In this document: in pieces, positions 7,715 through 16,246 of the stretch
Numbering within the stretch: position 1 is the first letter of the stretch
Layout of the letters: each line of letters begins with the position of its first letter
IMG/VR virus record: IMGVR_UViG_3300049893_001119
Location: 1 to 34,698 of that record
Length of the DNA: 34,698 nt
Reading direction: 5' to 3' (one strand)
Source of the DNA: a virus
Translations under genes and position numbers: made by a program
Notes under the pieces: model-generated
The model's database searches: none
Seen by the model: only the letters and a program-made list of their open reading frames with translations
What the model was told of the DNA's origin: nothing

Positions 7715-10186
7715 ATGGCAAAATCAATACTGAGCGAAACTATCACATTCACACCGGCGGCAAAAACTTTTAACTTCAATTCTGTTAGCGGTTTTAATCT
7801 AAAATACTTAACTGCTATCGTAAACAATACGACGAAAGAAGTTATTTATATGCCAGCAAAAGGCGCTGGTTACGGATACACCGCATTCGGATCAAACATT
7901 TTAACAGTAGAATACGACACAACGGCAATGAATGCCGGAGACGTGATTGCCTATCACTATGATGATGAGGCAAGGCAAGACGCTGACTCTAATAATTTGT
8001 CATCAATTAACACAAATATTCAAGACCAAGCTTTGTACCTTGAAGCATTAAACTTATCAATACGACAAGATTCCGATCCGTATGTTCAGTCTATTGCTAT
8101 TGGTGCAAAAGATAAGTCGTCGGGCGATCTTCAATATGGCTTAGAGTCGCGCCCATTAAGCTCACAAGTCGTTGCAACTGATAAAGGATTAATTGTAAAC
8201 TCAGTTATCCACGGAAAAACCACAGCGGGAGGCGGCTCATTTGTTGATGTAAAAGTTACGCCGTCAGGCGCGTTGTCAACTGAGGCAACCATCTCAGGAT
8301 CATTGCCTTTGCCAGCGGACGCTGCTACTGAAACAAAGCAAGACACTCAAATAACTCATTTAAATAATATTGAAACAGCTACCGAAGCAACTCAAGCCGC
8401 AGTTGAATCTCTTGATGCAAAAGTTCAAGCTGTAAAATCTATTGGAAATTTCTATCCAAATCCACTAGGCACATCAAATAATTACAGCTCGGTCGGTGAC
8501 GAAACTACAATTAGTGTTGATTCTCAAGGCAATATGCTGACTAGATCATCAACCGACGAAGGAAGTTGTCGCGAGCCTTTCGATGGCTCCGCGATTGGAT
8601 TTTCAGTCGGTACGATCACGCTGACAAATGGAGCCGACACAATCACTGGCTCTGATTTGACGGTGCTAGAAAGAAACTCATACATTAAATTGTCTGCGGA
8701 TGCAGAATCATCATGGGTGCAAGTTCTATCAATTGATACCCCAACAACAGGCAGATTGTATTCAAACTACACCGGCACAGGCGGCACAGGCGCGGTAATA
8801 CAATCAAATTATAAACCAATAACCGGCACAGGAGGATCAATTGGCGTTGCATCTTCTCTTTGCACAATAGGCGCAGGCACCACAATAAATCAATTCACTG
8901 GAATTTCAAAAGAAATTGACTACGGGCCATTAACTCAAATAGTTATTGCATCGATATCTCAAAGAATAGTCAACCAAAATATCTATATTGGTTTACAAAA
9001 TGACCCAACCGCTCCTACAAAATATGCAAGATTTAATTTTTCTGGCGCAACTAACACGGCCGCAGTTTTTGAAACGACCGACATTAGAAGTGGTACTCCT
9101 TCTGGTGCTGATATTGAAACAACCTCGTTCACTTTACCTGACGGATTAACCACGGCATCAAATTTAAGATACAAGATAGAAATAACTTCTGAATTTGCTC
9201 GCGCCTATGTAAATGACAAATTAGTCGCACAGCATTTTAATAATATTCCAGCGCACTACAATGTAATGGATATGGTCTGCGGGATTATGAACGGTGGATC
9301 ATCTCCTGCGTCGAATACAAACTTAATTTTAGATTCTTATTCAGTTGCTAACTACAACTCATTTAAAACTTCGATTGCTTCAGATGTTGAAAAAATTGTT
9401 GTGAACAATGCACCGCCAATTGTTTACGGCCCAACAAACGTAACGGCAAACAACACTGATTTTTTTGTGATTGATTGCTCGCAGTTTGCTTGCGTTGGTT
9501 TAAGGATATCTTCAGTCGGGGGGGGTGCTACAATTTCTTGGCAAGCATCAAACGACATTGCTTTTGGTGCTACTATTGCGGTTCCGGCCCATCCTGCGGC
9601 GGGCGGTGTTTCAGTGACATCATCAACAGCGGTCAACCATTTTATTATTCCTAAGGTGGCACGTTATTTAAGAGTAAGAACTACTGCCTATACATCTGGA
9701 ACGATCACCTGTGATGCTCTGGGATATCATCAAGCTCCGCTGTTAAATAACACTCAAGTTATTACGACATACTCTGGTACTCAGGCGGTATCTCAGTCTG
9801 GCACTTGGTCTTTTACGTTATCTTCGCCAAATACCGGTAACGGTGTGTCTACGTTTCATAAATTATTTTCAGCGGCAACGACCAACGCAACAAGTGTAAA
9901 AGGCTCTGCCGGGGTTATCGCAGGACTTTATTTATACAATGCTAATGCCGCCGTTAGATATTTTAAACTTTACAACAAAGCATCCGCTCCCACAGTTGGG
10001 TCTGATACCCCGGTTCTTGTAATACCTATCCCTCCAAATGGAACGCAAAAGGTAGATCATGCAATAACGTCTTTTGGTATGAGATTCTCAACTGGTATCG
10101 CTTACGCGATTACTGGTGGACTTGCCGACGCTGATACAACAGCTATTGGCGCAAACGATGTAGTAGTCGGAATTAATTACGCCTAA
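7715..10186 (+). CDS. Long fibre-like structural protein
   Basis: An 823-residue protein with AGGAAT before the ATG. The N-terminal domain (about 1-90) looks like a small beta-rich attachment domain. A coiled-coil stretch follows near 195-240 (ATETKQDTQITHLNNIETAT). The middle (about 250-530) is a beta-sandwich reminiscent of concanavalin-type lectin folds. The C-terminal third repeats beta-rich segments such as GPTNVTANNTDFFVIDCSQF and an RYLRVR strand. Sequence of this kind is typical of fibre or receptor-binding proteins. Its place in the head block, far from the tail-tip genes, raises the possibility of a head fibre. Host-surface binding is the likely role. Confidence 0.65.
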   Translation: MAKSILSETITFTPAAKTFNFNSVSGFNLKYLTAIVNNTTKEVIYMPAKGAGYGYTAFGSNILTVEYDTTAMNAGDVIAYHYDDEARQDADSNNLSSINTNIQDQALYLEALNLSIRQDSDPYVQSIAIGAKDKSSGDLQYGLESRPLSSQVVATDKGLIVNSVIHGKTTAGGGSFVDVKVTPSGALSTEATISGSLPLPADAATETKQDTQITHLNNIETATEATQAAVESLDAKVQAVKSIGNFYPNPLGTSNNYSSVGDETTISVDSQGNMLTRSSTDEGSCREPFDGSAIGFSVGTITLTNGADTITGSDLTVLERNSYIKLSADAESSWVQVLSIDTPTTGRLYSNYTGTGGTGAVIQSNYKPITGTGGSIGVASSLCTIGAGTTINQFTGISKEIDYGPLTQIVIASISQRIVNQNIYIGLQNDPTAPTKYARFNFSGATNTAAVFETTDIRSGTPSGADIETTSFTLPDGLTTASNLRYKIEITSEFARAYVNDKLVAQHFNNIPAHYNVMDMVCGIMNGGSSPASNTNLILDSYSVANYNSFKTSIASDVEKIVVNNAPPIVYGPTNVTANNTDFFVIDCSQFACVGLRISSVGGGATISWQASNDIAFGATIAVPAHPAAGGVSVTSSTAVNHFIIPKVARYLRVRTTAYTSGTITCDALGYHQAPLLNNTQVITTYSGTQAVSQSGTWSFTLSSPNTGNGVSTFHKLFSAATTNATSVKGSAGVIAGLYLYNANAAVRYFKLYNKASAPTVGSDTPVLVIPIPPNGTQKVDHAITSFGMRFSTGIAYAITGGLADADTTAIGANDVVVGINYA

Positions 10187-10195
10187 GAGGAAAAT

Positions 10196-10390
10196 ATGGA
10201 AGCAGGACAAAATGTAAAATGCTCAGAATTAAACCCATTCAGATCAATCGCTGGTGAAGCAGTTGGAGTCATTACTTGCGTATCCGTGATTGAGGGAAAA
10301 GAATTTGCTGGCGTTCTTTTTGAATCGCTTGGAGTTGAGCAAGGTCAGATTGATGCTGAAAATTATGAGGTCGTGGTGTTAAATGATTAA
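10196..10390 (+). CDS. Unknown small protein
   Basis: A 64-residue protein with GAGGAAA before its ATG. It has two cysteines (C10 and C29), no membrane segment and a C-terminal acidic stretch. The pattern reads as a small beta-barrel (VGVITCVSVIEGKEFAGVLF). I do not recognise a family. It overlaps the next gene by eight bases, so the two are probably translated together, and the position suggests a head or connector role. Confidence 0.6.
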   Translation: MEAGQNVKCSELNPFRSIAGEAVGVITCVSVIEGKEFAGVLFESLGVEQGQIDAENYEVVVLND

Positions 10391-11072
10391 CATAGATTTA
10401 AAATGCGAAGAAGTAGTTCAAATAAACGATCAAACTAGATTTGATTTGACAAAAACTTTTATCACATCGGACGAGGGAACATTAACGTCTATTAAAATTA
10501 AACCAGACTCGGTAAACTTTCCGTCATTACAGTTCACAATTACAACAAATAAATATTTAGATTATGCCTACGACGAAGACGGTGAAAAAGAAATAGAGAT
10601 AGAGGTCATTACATCTGAAACAACAAAGACAATTACAAAAACAATAAGCGCATTAAGCGTTGAAGATGATAAGCTATTCTCTAGCGACTATGATTTAGTT
10701 AAGCATGAGAATGGTATTTTTAGATATCTAAGAGAGGGTCGATCTTCTTTTTTAGATAAGCATCGCGAGGCACAGGCAGAAATACTAAGACAACTAGACC
10801 GCGAGAGAATCACAAAAACAGACGGCACGAGATTAACCAAATCAGAAATTGCCGACGTTGAAGATGTAAAAGATTGGTCAAAATACTTAGTGCTTTACTA
10901 TATTTTAAATGCTCAAAAATCAGAAGTCGGCGATGTGTTTGATGATAAATCAAAAGACTATCTGCAAAGATCAATTCAATCAAGAGCAAGTGCGCTGTTA
11001 AGACTCGACTTAAATCAAGACGGCGCAGCGGAAAACTACGACATTTTATCAACTAGGATTTTTAGAAGATGA
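10383..11072 (+). CDS. Probable head-tail connector-region protein
   Basis: A 229-residue protein. The N-terminal half (1-100) is beta-rich and acidic, while the C-terminal half is helical, including EVEDVKDWSKY-like and VLYYILNAQKSEVGDVFDDK segments, as seen in adaptor proteins between portal and tail. Its place between head genes and the putative tail terminator supports a connector role. The two halves may be two fused domains. No close family was recognised, so the call is positional. Confidence 0.5.
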   Translation: MINIDLKCEEVVQINDQTRFDLTKTFITSDEGTLTSIKIKPDSVNFPSLQFTITTNKYLDYAYDEDGEKEIEIEVITSETTKTITKTISALSVEDDKLFSSDYDLVKHENGIFRYLREGRSSFLDKHREAQAEILRQLDRERITKTDGTRLTKSEIADVEDVKDWSKYLVLYYILNAQKSEVGDVFDDKSKDYLQRSIQSRASALLRLDLNQDGAAENYDILSTRIFRR

Positions 11073-11494
11073 TTGTAGAGCTAAGATCATATTTAAAATC
11101 TAGAATACTTGACGTTAAATCAACATCTCAAGATATTGATGATTACAATGGTGAGAATGATGTTGCAGAGAATGAAATAAACCAAGGTTACAAGATTTAC
11201 TTTGGGCAAGCATCTGGTAGCGTTCTCGGTAATCACTTTGAGAAGCGCGTTCCGATTTCAATAGAACTATATTCTTACCTAGTTCAAAGCAAAAAAATGA
11301 CTGAGATTTTTGACGAGCTTTACGACTTAGCAATAAGCGTGGAAGAAAATATTCTCGATCCGATTCAAGTTAAAAATCAAAACGCCTTTACAGATATATT
11401 TCCAGAATCTATTCTATTAGAGGCATTGCCAACGAATGACAATGTAATAAGAGCAAAAATAAATTTAAACGCTATCATTAAAAGAACATACTAA
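11069..11494 (+). CDS. Probable tail terminator or tail completion protein
   Basis: A 141-residue protein overlapping the previous gene as ATGA. Small alpha-beta proteins at this position, immediately before the tail tube gene, are usually tail terminators of the lambda gpU type, which cap the tail tube. Here the pattern is an N-terminal helix, beta strands around RVPISIELYSYLVQS, a helix (MTEIFDELYDLAISVEENI) and a final strand VIRAKINLNAIIKRTY, which fits that fold. The assignment rests on order and predicted structure. Confidence 0.5.
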   Translation: MIVELRSYLKSRILDVKSTSQDIDDYNGENDVAENEINQGYKIYFGQASGSVLGNHFEKRVPISIELYSYLVQSKKMTEIFDELYDLAISVEENILDPIQVKNQNAFTDIFPESILLEALPTNDNVIRAKINLNAIIKRTY

Positions 11495-11503
11495 GGAGAG
11501 TAT

Positions 11504-12430
11504 ATGGCCGTATCACAAAGAAGAATTGAAGGATATTTTGAAGCCGCATCATTGCGATGGGGAAAGAAAAACTGCTTTACAGTTGACACCATTGCCGATT
11601 CATCTGGTTCACTTGGCGGCGATCATTTTTTAATTACTGCAAAAGATGCCGATGGCGATGACGATTTATATTATGTTTGGTTTAACACTGGCTCATCAAG
11701 TGATCCGGCAGTCGCTGGTCGCACTGGAATTGAGGTGGCAATTACAAACAATGATTCTGCCGCAACCGTAGCGACAAAAATTAAAACAGAAATCGACTCA
11801 GACGCTACATTGCCATTTAAGGTTTTAGCTATCGCAAGTGATCTTTTAACTTTTGAAAATAGATTCATTGGCGCTCTTGATGTAGCAAATGGTGCCGGAA
11901 CTTCTGGCTTCACACTTGCAACTTTGGTTGACGGCGTTGGTCTTGATCTTGGTAAAACTGCAGGCCCTATTGAACTGGCTTTTGAAACAACTGTTCAAGA
12001 ATTAAAATCAAATCAAACTGGCGCAATCGTTGCCGATGAGTTCTATACTGGCGCGGCGGTAACTGTTAGCGCGGAATTATTAGAAGTGACTAAGGCTCGT
12101 TTTGATTTACTTATGCGCGAAGTTGTCGGCGGTAGCGTTACACCTGGCGGCGGGACTGAGGTTTCGGGTCTTGGTGAATCTAAACTTTATAGATCGCTTA
12201 ACGAGCTTGGCGGTATGTTAATTATTCACCCAATCAGACTTGCATCAAGCGACAAATCTTCTGACGTTGTTTTATGGAAATGTGCGCCTAAGCCACAATC
12301 ATTAAACTTCGACGGCGAAAGCGCGCAAGTAATGCCGGTTGAGTTTACTGCTTATCTTGACGCTTCTGTCAATACTGCAATAAACTTGTTCGCTAAAGGC
12401 GACTGGACACAAACAGGATTAGAGGCGTAA
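11504..12430 (+). CDS. Major tail tube protein
   Basis: A 308-residue protein with AAGGAGAG before its ATG. The gene sits directly upstream of the tail chaperone pair and the tape measure, the standard position of the tail tube gene. Residues about 20-145 look like an inserted domain, with GGDHFLITAKDADGDDDLYY, a VWFNTGSSSDPAVAG turn and a TAATVATKI helix. I have seen this kind of module in several phage structural proteins. The core tube sequence resumes at about residue 150 (AGPIELAFETTVQELKSNQT). Inserted domains of tail tube proteins usually decorate the outside of the tail. Confidence 0.8.
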   Translation: MAVSQRRIEGYFEAASLRWGKKNCFTVDTIADSSGSLGGDHFLITAKDADGDDDLYYVWFNTGSSSDPAVAGRTGIEVAITNNDSAATVATKIKTEIDSDATLPFKVLAIASDLLTFENRFIGALDVANGAGTSGFTLATLVDGVGLDLGKTAGPIELAFETTVQELKSNQTGAIVADEFYTGAAVTVSAELLEVTKARFDLLMREVVGGSVTPGGGTEVSGLGESKLYRSLNELGGMLIIHPIRLASSDKSSDVVLWKCAPKPQSLNFDGESAQVMPVEFTAYLDASVNTAINLFAKGDWTQTGLEA

Positions 12431-12434
12431 TTAA

Positions 12435-12671
12435 ATGATTGAAATCAACGAAGAAAAATTACAAGTTAAATTTAAAGGGGTAGTCTACGAGTTGGACTAC
12501 CCTTCTGTAGAAATGTTTGAGGCAATGCAGGAAAAAGCTAAAGTTGATCCTGCGACAGTTGTAAAAGATTTAATCTTGGCCTGCGGGATGAGTGAGGATG
12601 TTTACAAAAAACTGCCGGCGAAATCTCTTGATGAAATTTTTAGTAAACTTATTGAGATAAAAAAAAACTAG
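12435..12671 (+). CDS. Tail assembly chaperone, short form (G-like)
   Basis: A 78-residue protein between tail tube and tape measure. It ends in ...EIKKN at a TAG that directly follows the slippery heptamer A AAA AAC (12662-12668). It is the equivalent of lambda gpG: it coats the tape measure during tail assembly and is absent from the virion. A fraction of ribosomes slip and make the longer form (see next entry). Confidence 0.8.
   Translation: MIEINEEKLQVKFKGVVYELDYPSVEMFEAMQEKAKVDPATVVKDLILACGMSEDVYKKLPAKSLDEIFSKLIEIKKN
12662..12668 (+). promoter_or_regulatory. Slippery heptamer A AAA AAC for -1 frameshift
   Basis: The zero-frame codons are ATA AAA AAA AAC TAG, so the X XXY YYZ heptamer sits one codon before the stop. 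This is the established type of site for tail chaperone frameshifting. The run of nine A residues makes it strongly slip-prone. Confidence 0.85.
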
Positions 12672-12955
12672 AAGAAAGTTTTATCAATAAAGCAGAGATT
12701 TGTCGCTTCTACTCTTTTAGCTACAAGGAAGTTCTAAAAATGAGCCATCAAACTTTTTGGAATCTATATAATGCAATGAAGGTGATACAGGCAAGGGAGA
12801 TGCTTTTTGCCTTGCAAGTTGCCGACTATCCAAAAAGCACAGATAAATCTAGGTCTGCTGTGTACAAAGACGTTAGAAAAAAAGCATTCCCGAATGAAAA
12901 GAAAAAAGTAATGAGCTTTGACCAAATTGGAGACTTCTTCAATGGCAGATTCTAA
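12668..12955 (+). CDS. Tail assembly chaperone extension (T-like), made by -1 frameshift
   Basis: In the -1 frame the sequence is open from the slip site (first new codon CTA at 12668) to the stop at 12953-12955. This gives 95 residues that are added to the 78 of the short form, making about 173. The ATG at 12740 lies inside this frame, but the 24 codons before it contain no stop and encode plausible protein (EESFINKAEICRFYSFSY). This is the classical G/GT arrangement, in which the T part recruits the tail tube protein. An independent start at 12740 has no clear ribosome-binding site need. The end overlaps the tape measure start. Confidence 0.8.
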   Translation, partial: LEESFINKAEICRFYSFSYKEVLKMSHQTFWNLYNAMKVIQAREMLFALQVADYPKSTDKSRSAVYKDVRKKAFPNEKKKVMSFDQIGDFFNGRF

Positions 12956-14783
12956 AATTGTTTTAGATCTTGAGATTGATGATAATGGCGCAATAAAGCA
13001 AATAGGCGGCATAAAAAAAAGAGTCGAGGCATCAGGCAAAGAAGCTGGCAAATCATTTTCCGCAGGTTTCTCTGGTGAGATAAGTGAGATAGGAGAAAAA
13101 TTTAGCTCGGTAAAAATTGGTGCGTTTGCCGCATCTGCCTCAATAGCCGCCGCTGCGGGCGTGCTGGCGGGATTTGTAAAAATAGCAAAAGACGGAATAA
13201 CTGAGTACAACGAAGCCGATAGAGCGGTAAGGTCATTTGCTAATGCCATCGAAGGAACAAGAGCTGCAGGTCAAGGAACCATTGAACTATTTCAGCAATT
13301 GGGCGATGAGCTTGAAAGCACAATCGGACTTGACGATAAATTGGTTCTACAAAATGCGGCATTGATTCAGTCATTTGCAAACCTAGATCAGCAAGGATTA
13401 AAAAGAGCGACTTTAGCCGCCGTTGAGTTTGCGGCGCTAACAAGAACATCATTTGACAGTGCGGCCGATGTTATTACAAAAGTAGCTTCTGGCGGCGTTG
13501 AGCAATTCAATAGAGCGTTTAAAAAGTTTGGAATTACGCTAGATGAGAACTTGCCAAAGCAGGAGGCATTAAATAAAGCCCTTGAGGCAATTGAGAACAC
13601 GGCCAAGGGCAAGGCCGCTGCGAGTGTTACACAACTTGATAGAGATGTTAATAAACTTTCGTCAACATACGAAACTTTTACAAAATCGGTTGGTGAGGCA
13701 ATAGTTAAAAGCGGAATATTAAACGGGTTACTAAATTCTGCATCTAGTATAATTTCAGCAATCACGCCCTCGGCAAATAACTCAGAAAATAGCATAAGGA
13801 AATTAAACTACGAACTTGAGTCATCTGAAAAAATACTAGAAAGACTAGAGTATTATAAGAAAAATCAAAAGGGATTATTTGACCAAAACGCATATAACGC
13901 AACAATAGAAAAAGTAAAAGAATTAAGGTTGCAACTAGATGATGCAAGAAAAGCTCAAACCCTCTCAGGCGAGAGAAATATTGCAAAACAAAATGCAGAG
14001 GACCAACCCCAATTTTCTACAAAGCAAATTGAGGAAATAAGCGCAAAAATAAAATCTATAGGGCTAACCGATGCGCAAGAGGCAAAACTTAGAAGAGATG
14101 AAGAGCTTGCCGCAATTATACAAGCAGAAGAGGCTGGCATTGCTACTAAAATTCCATACAATGAAAGAAAACTACAGATAGAGCAAGAGTATCAGGATAG
14201 ACTTGGACAAATAAAGGGAACGGCTCAAAACGCGCAACTCGCACAAGAACAAAAAAGCAGAGAGAGGGCGGCTCAAGTAAATGCGGCAATAAATCAAAGC
14301 ATCGCTCAGACGGCATCACTAGCAATTCAGTCGCTCACAAAATCTCTTGTTCTAGGCCAAAAGGGATTTGAGAATTTTGGTAAAAAGGTGGCCGGAATAT
14401 TGGGTGATATGTCGACTCAGCTTGGTTACACCTTGCTATTGACAGGCATTGGAATGGAGTCACTTTTTAAGCTATCTGGCACACAAGCAATTGCAGCGGG
14501 CGCAGGGTTAATTGCGCTAGGTACTATTTTAAAATCATTTTCTGGCGGGGAGTCTGGCGGCGATACTGGCGCAAGCGGTCAGGGTGCTGGTGGCGCTGAC
14601 TTTTCCGGTGGCGGCTTTTCAAATCCACAAATCGACCAGCAACAAAGACAAGAGCCAAACACGGCAGTAACTGTAAATATTCAAGGCGATGTTTTTGATA
14701 GCGAAGAAACTGGTTTAAGAATTTCTAGAATTTTAAAAGACGCAAGTTTTAATAACAATGTGCAAGTGATTGGTGTCGTATGA
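12942..14783 (+). CDS. Tail tape measure protein
   Basis: A 613-residue protein that sets tail length. The ATG at 12942 has GGAG at 12929-12932; a TTG at 12918 is in frame but less likely. The N-terminal third is alanine-rich and helical, with a hydrophobic stretch (about 60-80, AAAGVLAGFVKIA) and the typical GGVEQFNRAFKKFGI segment. Coiled coil follows at about 290-470. A second hydrophobic region lies near 490-540, then a glycine-rich segment. With about 0.15 nm per residue, an established rule of thumb, the tail would be near 90 nm. It overlaps the chaperone extension by 14 bases. Confidence 0.9.
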   Translation: MADSKIVLDLEIDDNGAIKQIGGIKKRVEASGKEAGKSFSAGFSGEISEIGEKFSSVKIGAFAASASIAAAAGVLAGFVKIAKDGITEYNEADRAVRSFANAIEGTRAAGQGTIELFQQLGDELESTIGLDDKLVLQNAALIQSFANLDQQGLKRATLAAVEFAALTRTSFDSAADVITKVASGGVEQFNRAFKKFGITLDENLPKQEALNKALEAIENTAKGKAAASVTQLDRDVNKLSSTYETFTKSVGEAIVKSGILNGLLNSASSIISAITPSANNSENSIRKLNYELESSEKILERLEYYKKNQKGLFDQNAYNATIEKVKELRLQLDDARKAQTLSGERNIAKQNAEDQPQFSTKQIEEISAKIKSIGLTDAQEAKLRRDEELAAIIQAEEAGIATKIPYNERKLQIEQEYQDRLGQIKGTAQNAQLAQEQKSRERAAQVNAAINQSIAQTASLAIQSLTKSLVLGQKGFENFGKKVAGILGDMSTQLGYTLLLTGIGMESLFKLSGTQAIAAGAGLIALGTILKSFSGGESGGDTGASGQGAGGADFSGGGFSNPQIDQQQRQEPNTAVTVNIQGDVFDSEETGLRISRILKDASFNNNVQVIGVV

Positions 14784-15556
14784 CAATAAGAACATTCTCA
14801 AAATTTCTTTATGGTTATACAGTCGATGAAAACAATTTGTTTTTAAATTTTGATGAGGGTAGTGGCGAGATTACTGCGCAGTTAATTGCTGGCGGTTATA
14901 CTTTTTCTGATATGGCATCGGAAATAGAGCGAGCATTAAATGAGGTGGGCACGCTTGAATATACTGTGACGACCGACAGAGACACTAGATTTTTTACTAT
15001 CTCAGCAACCGGCAACTTTGATTTATTAGTGCAGACAGGATCAAATGTAGGGCTAGGCATTTTCTCAACCATTGGATTCACTGGCTCAGATCGCACGGGC
15101 GCAAGCTCTTATGAAAGCGACACGGCAACCGGGATCGAATACTATCCACAAATGAAATTACAGGACTATCTTGATGCAGAAAATAATCAATCTTTTCAAT
15201 CAAGCAACATTAACGAATCTGCAAGCGGTAGCGTCGAGGTTTATTCGATTGGTGAAGTTTCATTTTACGAGATGAATATCAAATATATAAACGAATACTT
15301 AACTCGCGATAACTATTTAATGAAGGCGGACGCGAGCGCAATCGCAAATGTGAATAACTTTTTAAAATTTTGTATTAAAAAAAATCCAGTCGAATTTGTT
15401 TTTGACGTTGACGATAACTCTACATTTGAAACTATAATACTAGAGAAAACATCGAGCGACTCAAAGGGGACTGGATACAAGCTAAAAGAATTGTACGGCC
15501 AAGGACTTGAGGGTTACTTTGAGACGGGCTTATTAACTTTTAGAAAGAGAGTGTAG
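14780..15556 (+). CDS. Distal tail or baseplate protein
   Basis: A 258-residue protein overlapping the tape measure as ATGA. The gene downstream of the tape measure normally encodes a distal tail protein that joins the tube to the tip. Residues 1-120 contain a repeated beta-rich domain (LNFDEGSGEITAQLIAGGYT, SDMASEIERALNE and a TVTTDRDTRFFTISA strand), a fold often found in phage adhesion proteins. The C-terminal half, around NVNNFLKFCIKKNPVEFVFD, resembles tube-type beta-sandwiches. The exact family was not recognised. Confidence 0.6.
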   Translation: MTIRTFSKFLYGYTVDENNLFLNFDEGSGEITAQLIAGGYTFSDMASEIERALNEVGTLEYTVTTDRDTRFFTISATGNFDLLVQTGSNVGLGIFSTIGFTGSDRTGASSYESDTATGIEYYPQMKLQDYLDAENNQSFQSSNINESASGSVEVYSIGEVSFYEMNIKYINEYLTRDNYLMKADASAIANVNNFLKFCIKKNPVEFVFDVDDNSTFETIILEKTSSDSKGTGYKLKELYGQGLEGYFETGLLTFRKRV

Positions 15557-15557
15557 G

Positions 15558-16244
15558 GTGAGCACCAGCGACGGTCAGCTTTGTAATGCGGCAATATTAA
15601 ACGGAGCGTACTTATCAAAAGTAGCAGGCGGCACAACCATAGGCGTGATTGTTTTAAATCATTCTGGAAGTGGCGCACAGGTTACGAATTTACAACAAAA
15701 AATAAATGATCTAATCGCGGCAGACGTTGCGCTAGATGCAAGGCTTGATATCGTTGAGCCGAATGTTAAAAAAAATAATTATACAACTACAAGCCCGAGC
15801 GTTAATGATGATAGCGGCGATGGCTACGCAGTCGGCTCGCAGTGGTTTAACTCAACATTAAAACGCGCTTTTGTTTGCGTCGATGCAACGGCAGGCGCGG
15901 CAATTTGGAGAAGAATAGATATGATCCCATTAAAAATAGTTGATAAATACGTCCACGACTTTTCGTCTACAAACGTAACAGATGCGGCTTATGTTGAAAT
16001 TGATAACAGCACAGGATTTACAATCAAGTCAATCCAAGCGTTCTATCCTGACGGCGATGCTTTAATCATTGCAACAGGCGCGGCATCGAGTGAGGTTGAT
16101 TTGGGTTATATTTTTCCTGGCGGTAGCGGAACAAATATTGATTGCGACATTCCAGCCGGCACTAGATTATCTATGAAACTAATTTCTGGCGGCGAAACAA
16201 ACGTTGAAGGAAAATTAGTTATAAATGTTTACGGCGAGGCTTAA
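15558..16244 (+). CDS. Tail fibre-type structural protein
   Basis: A 228-residue protein starting at GTG, with TAGGG just upstream overlapping the previous stop. Residues 1-65 are low in charge and helix-prone. Residues about 75-125 contain the pattern YTTTSPSVNDDSGDGYAVGS, then WFNSTLKRAFVCVDATAG, a module found in many fibre and tail-tip proteins. The C-terminal 100 residues are a beta-sandwich. It lies between the distal tail gene and a secreted fibre-like gene. Confidence 0.6.
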   Translation: MSTSDGQLCNAAILNGAYLSKVAGGTTIGVIVLNHSGSGAQVTNLQQKINDLIAADVALDARLDIVEPNVKKNNYTTTSPSVNDDSGDGYAVGSQWFNSTLKRAFVCVDATAGAAIWRRIDMIPLKIVDKYVHDFSSTNVTDAAYVEIDNSTGFTIKSIQAFYPDGDALIIATGAASSEVDLGYIFPGGSGTNIDCDIPAGTRLSMKLISGGETNVEGKLVINVYGEA

Positions 16245-16246
16245 TT

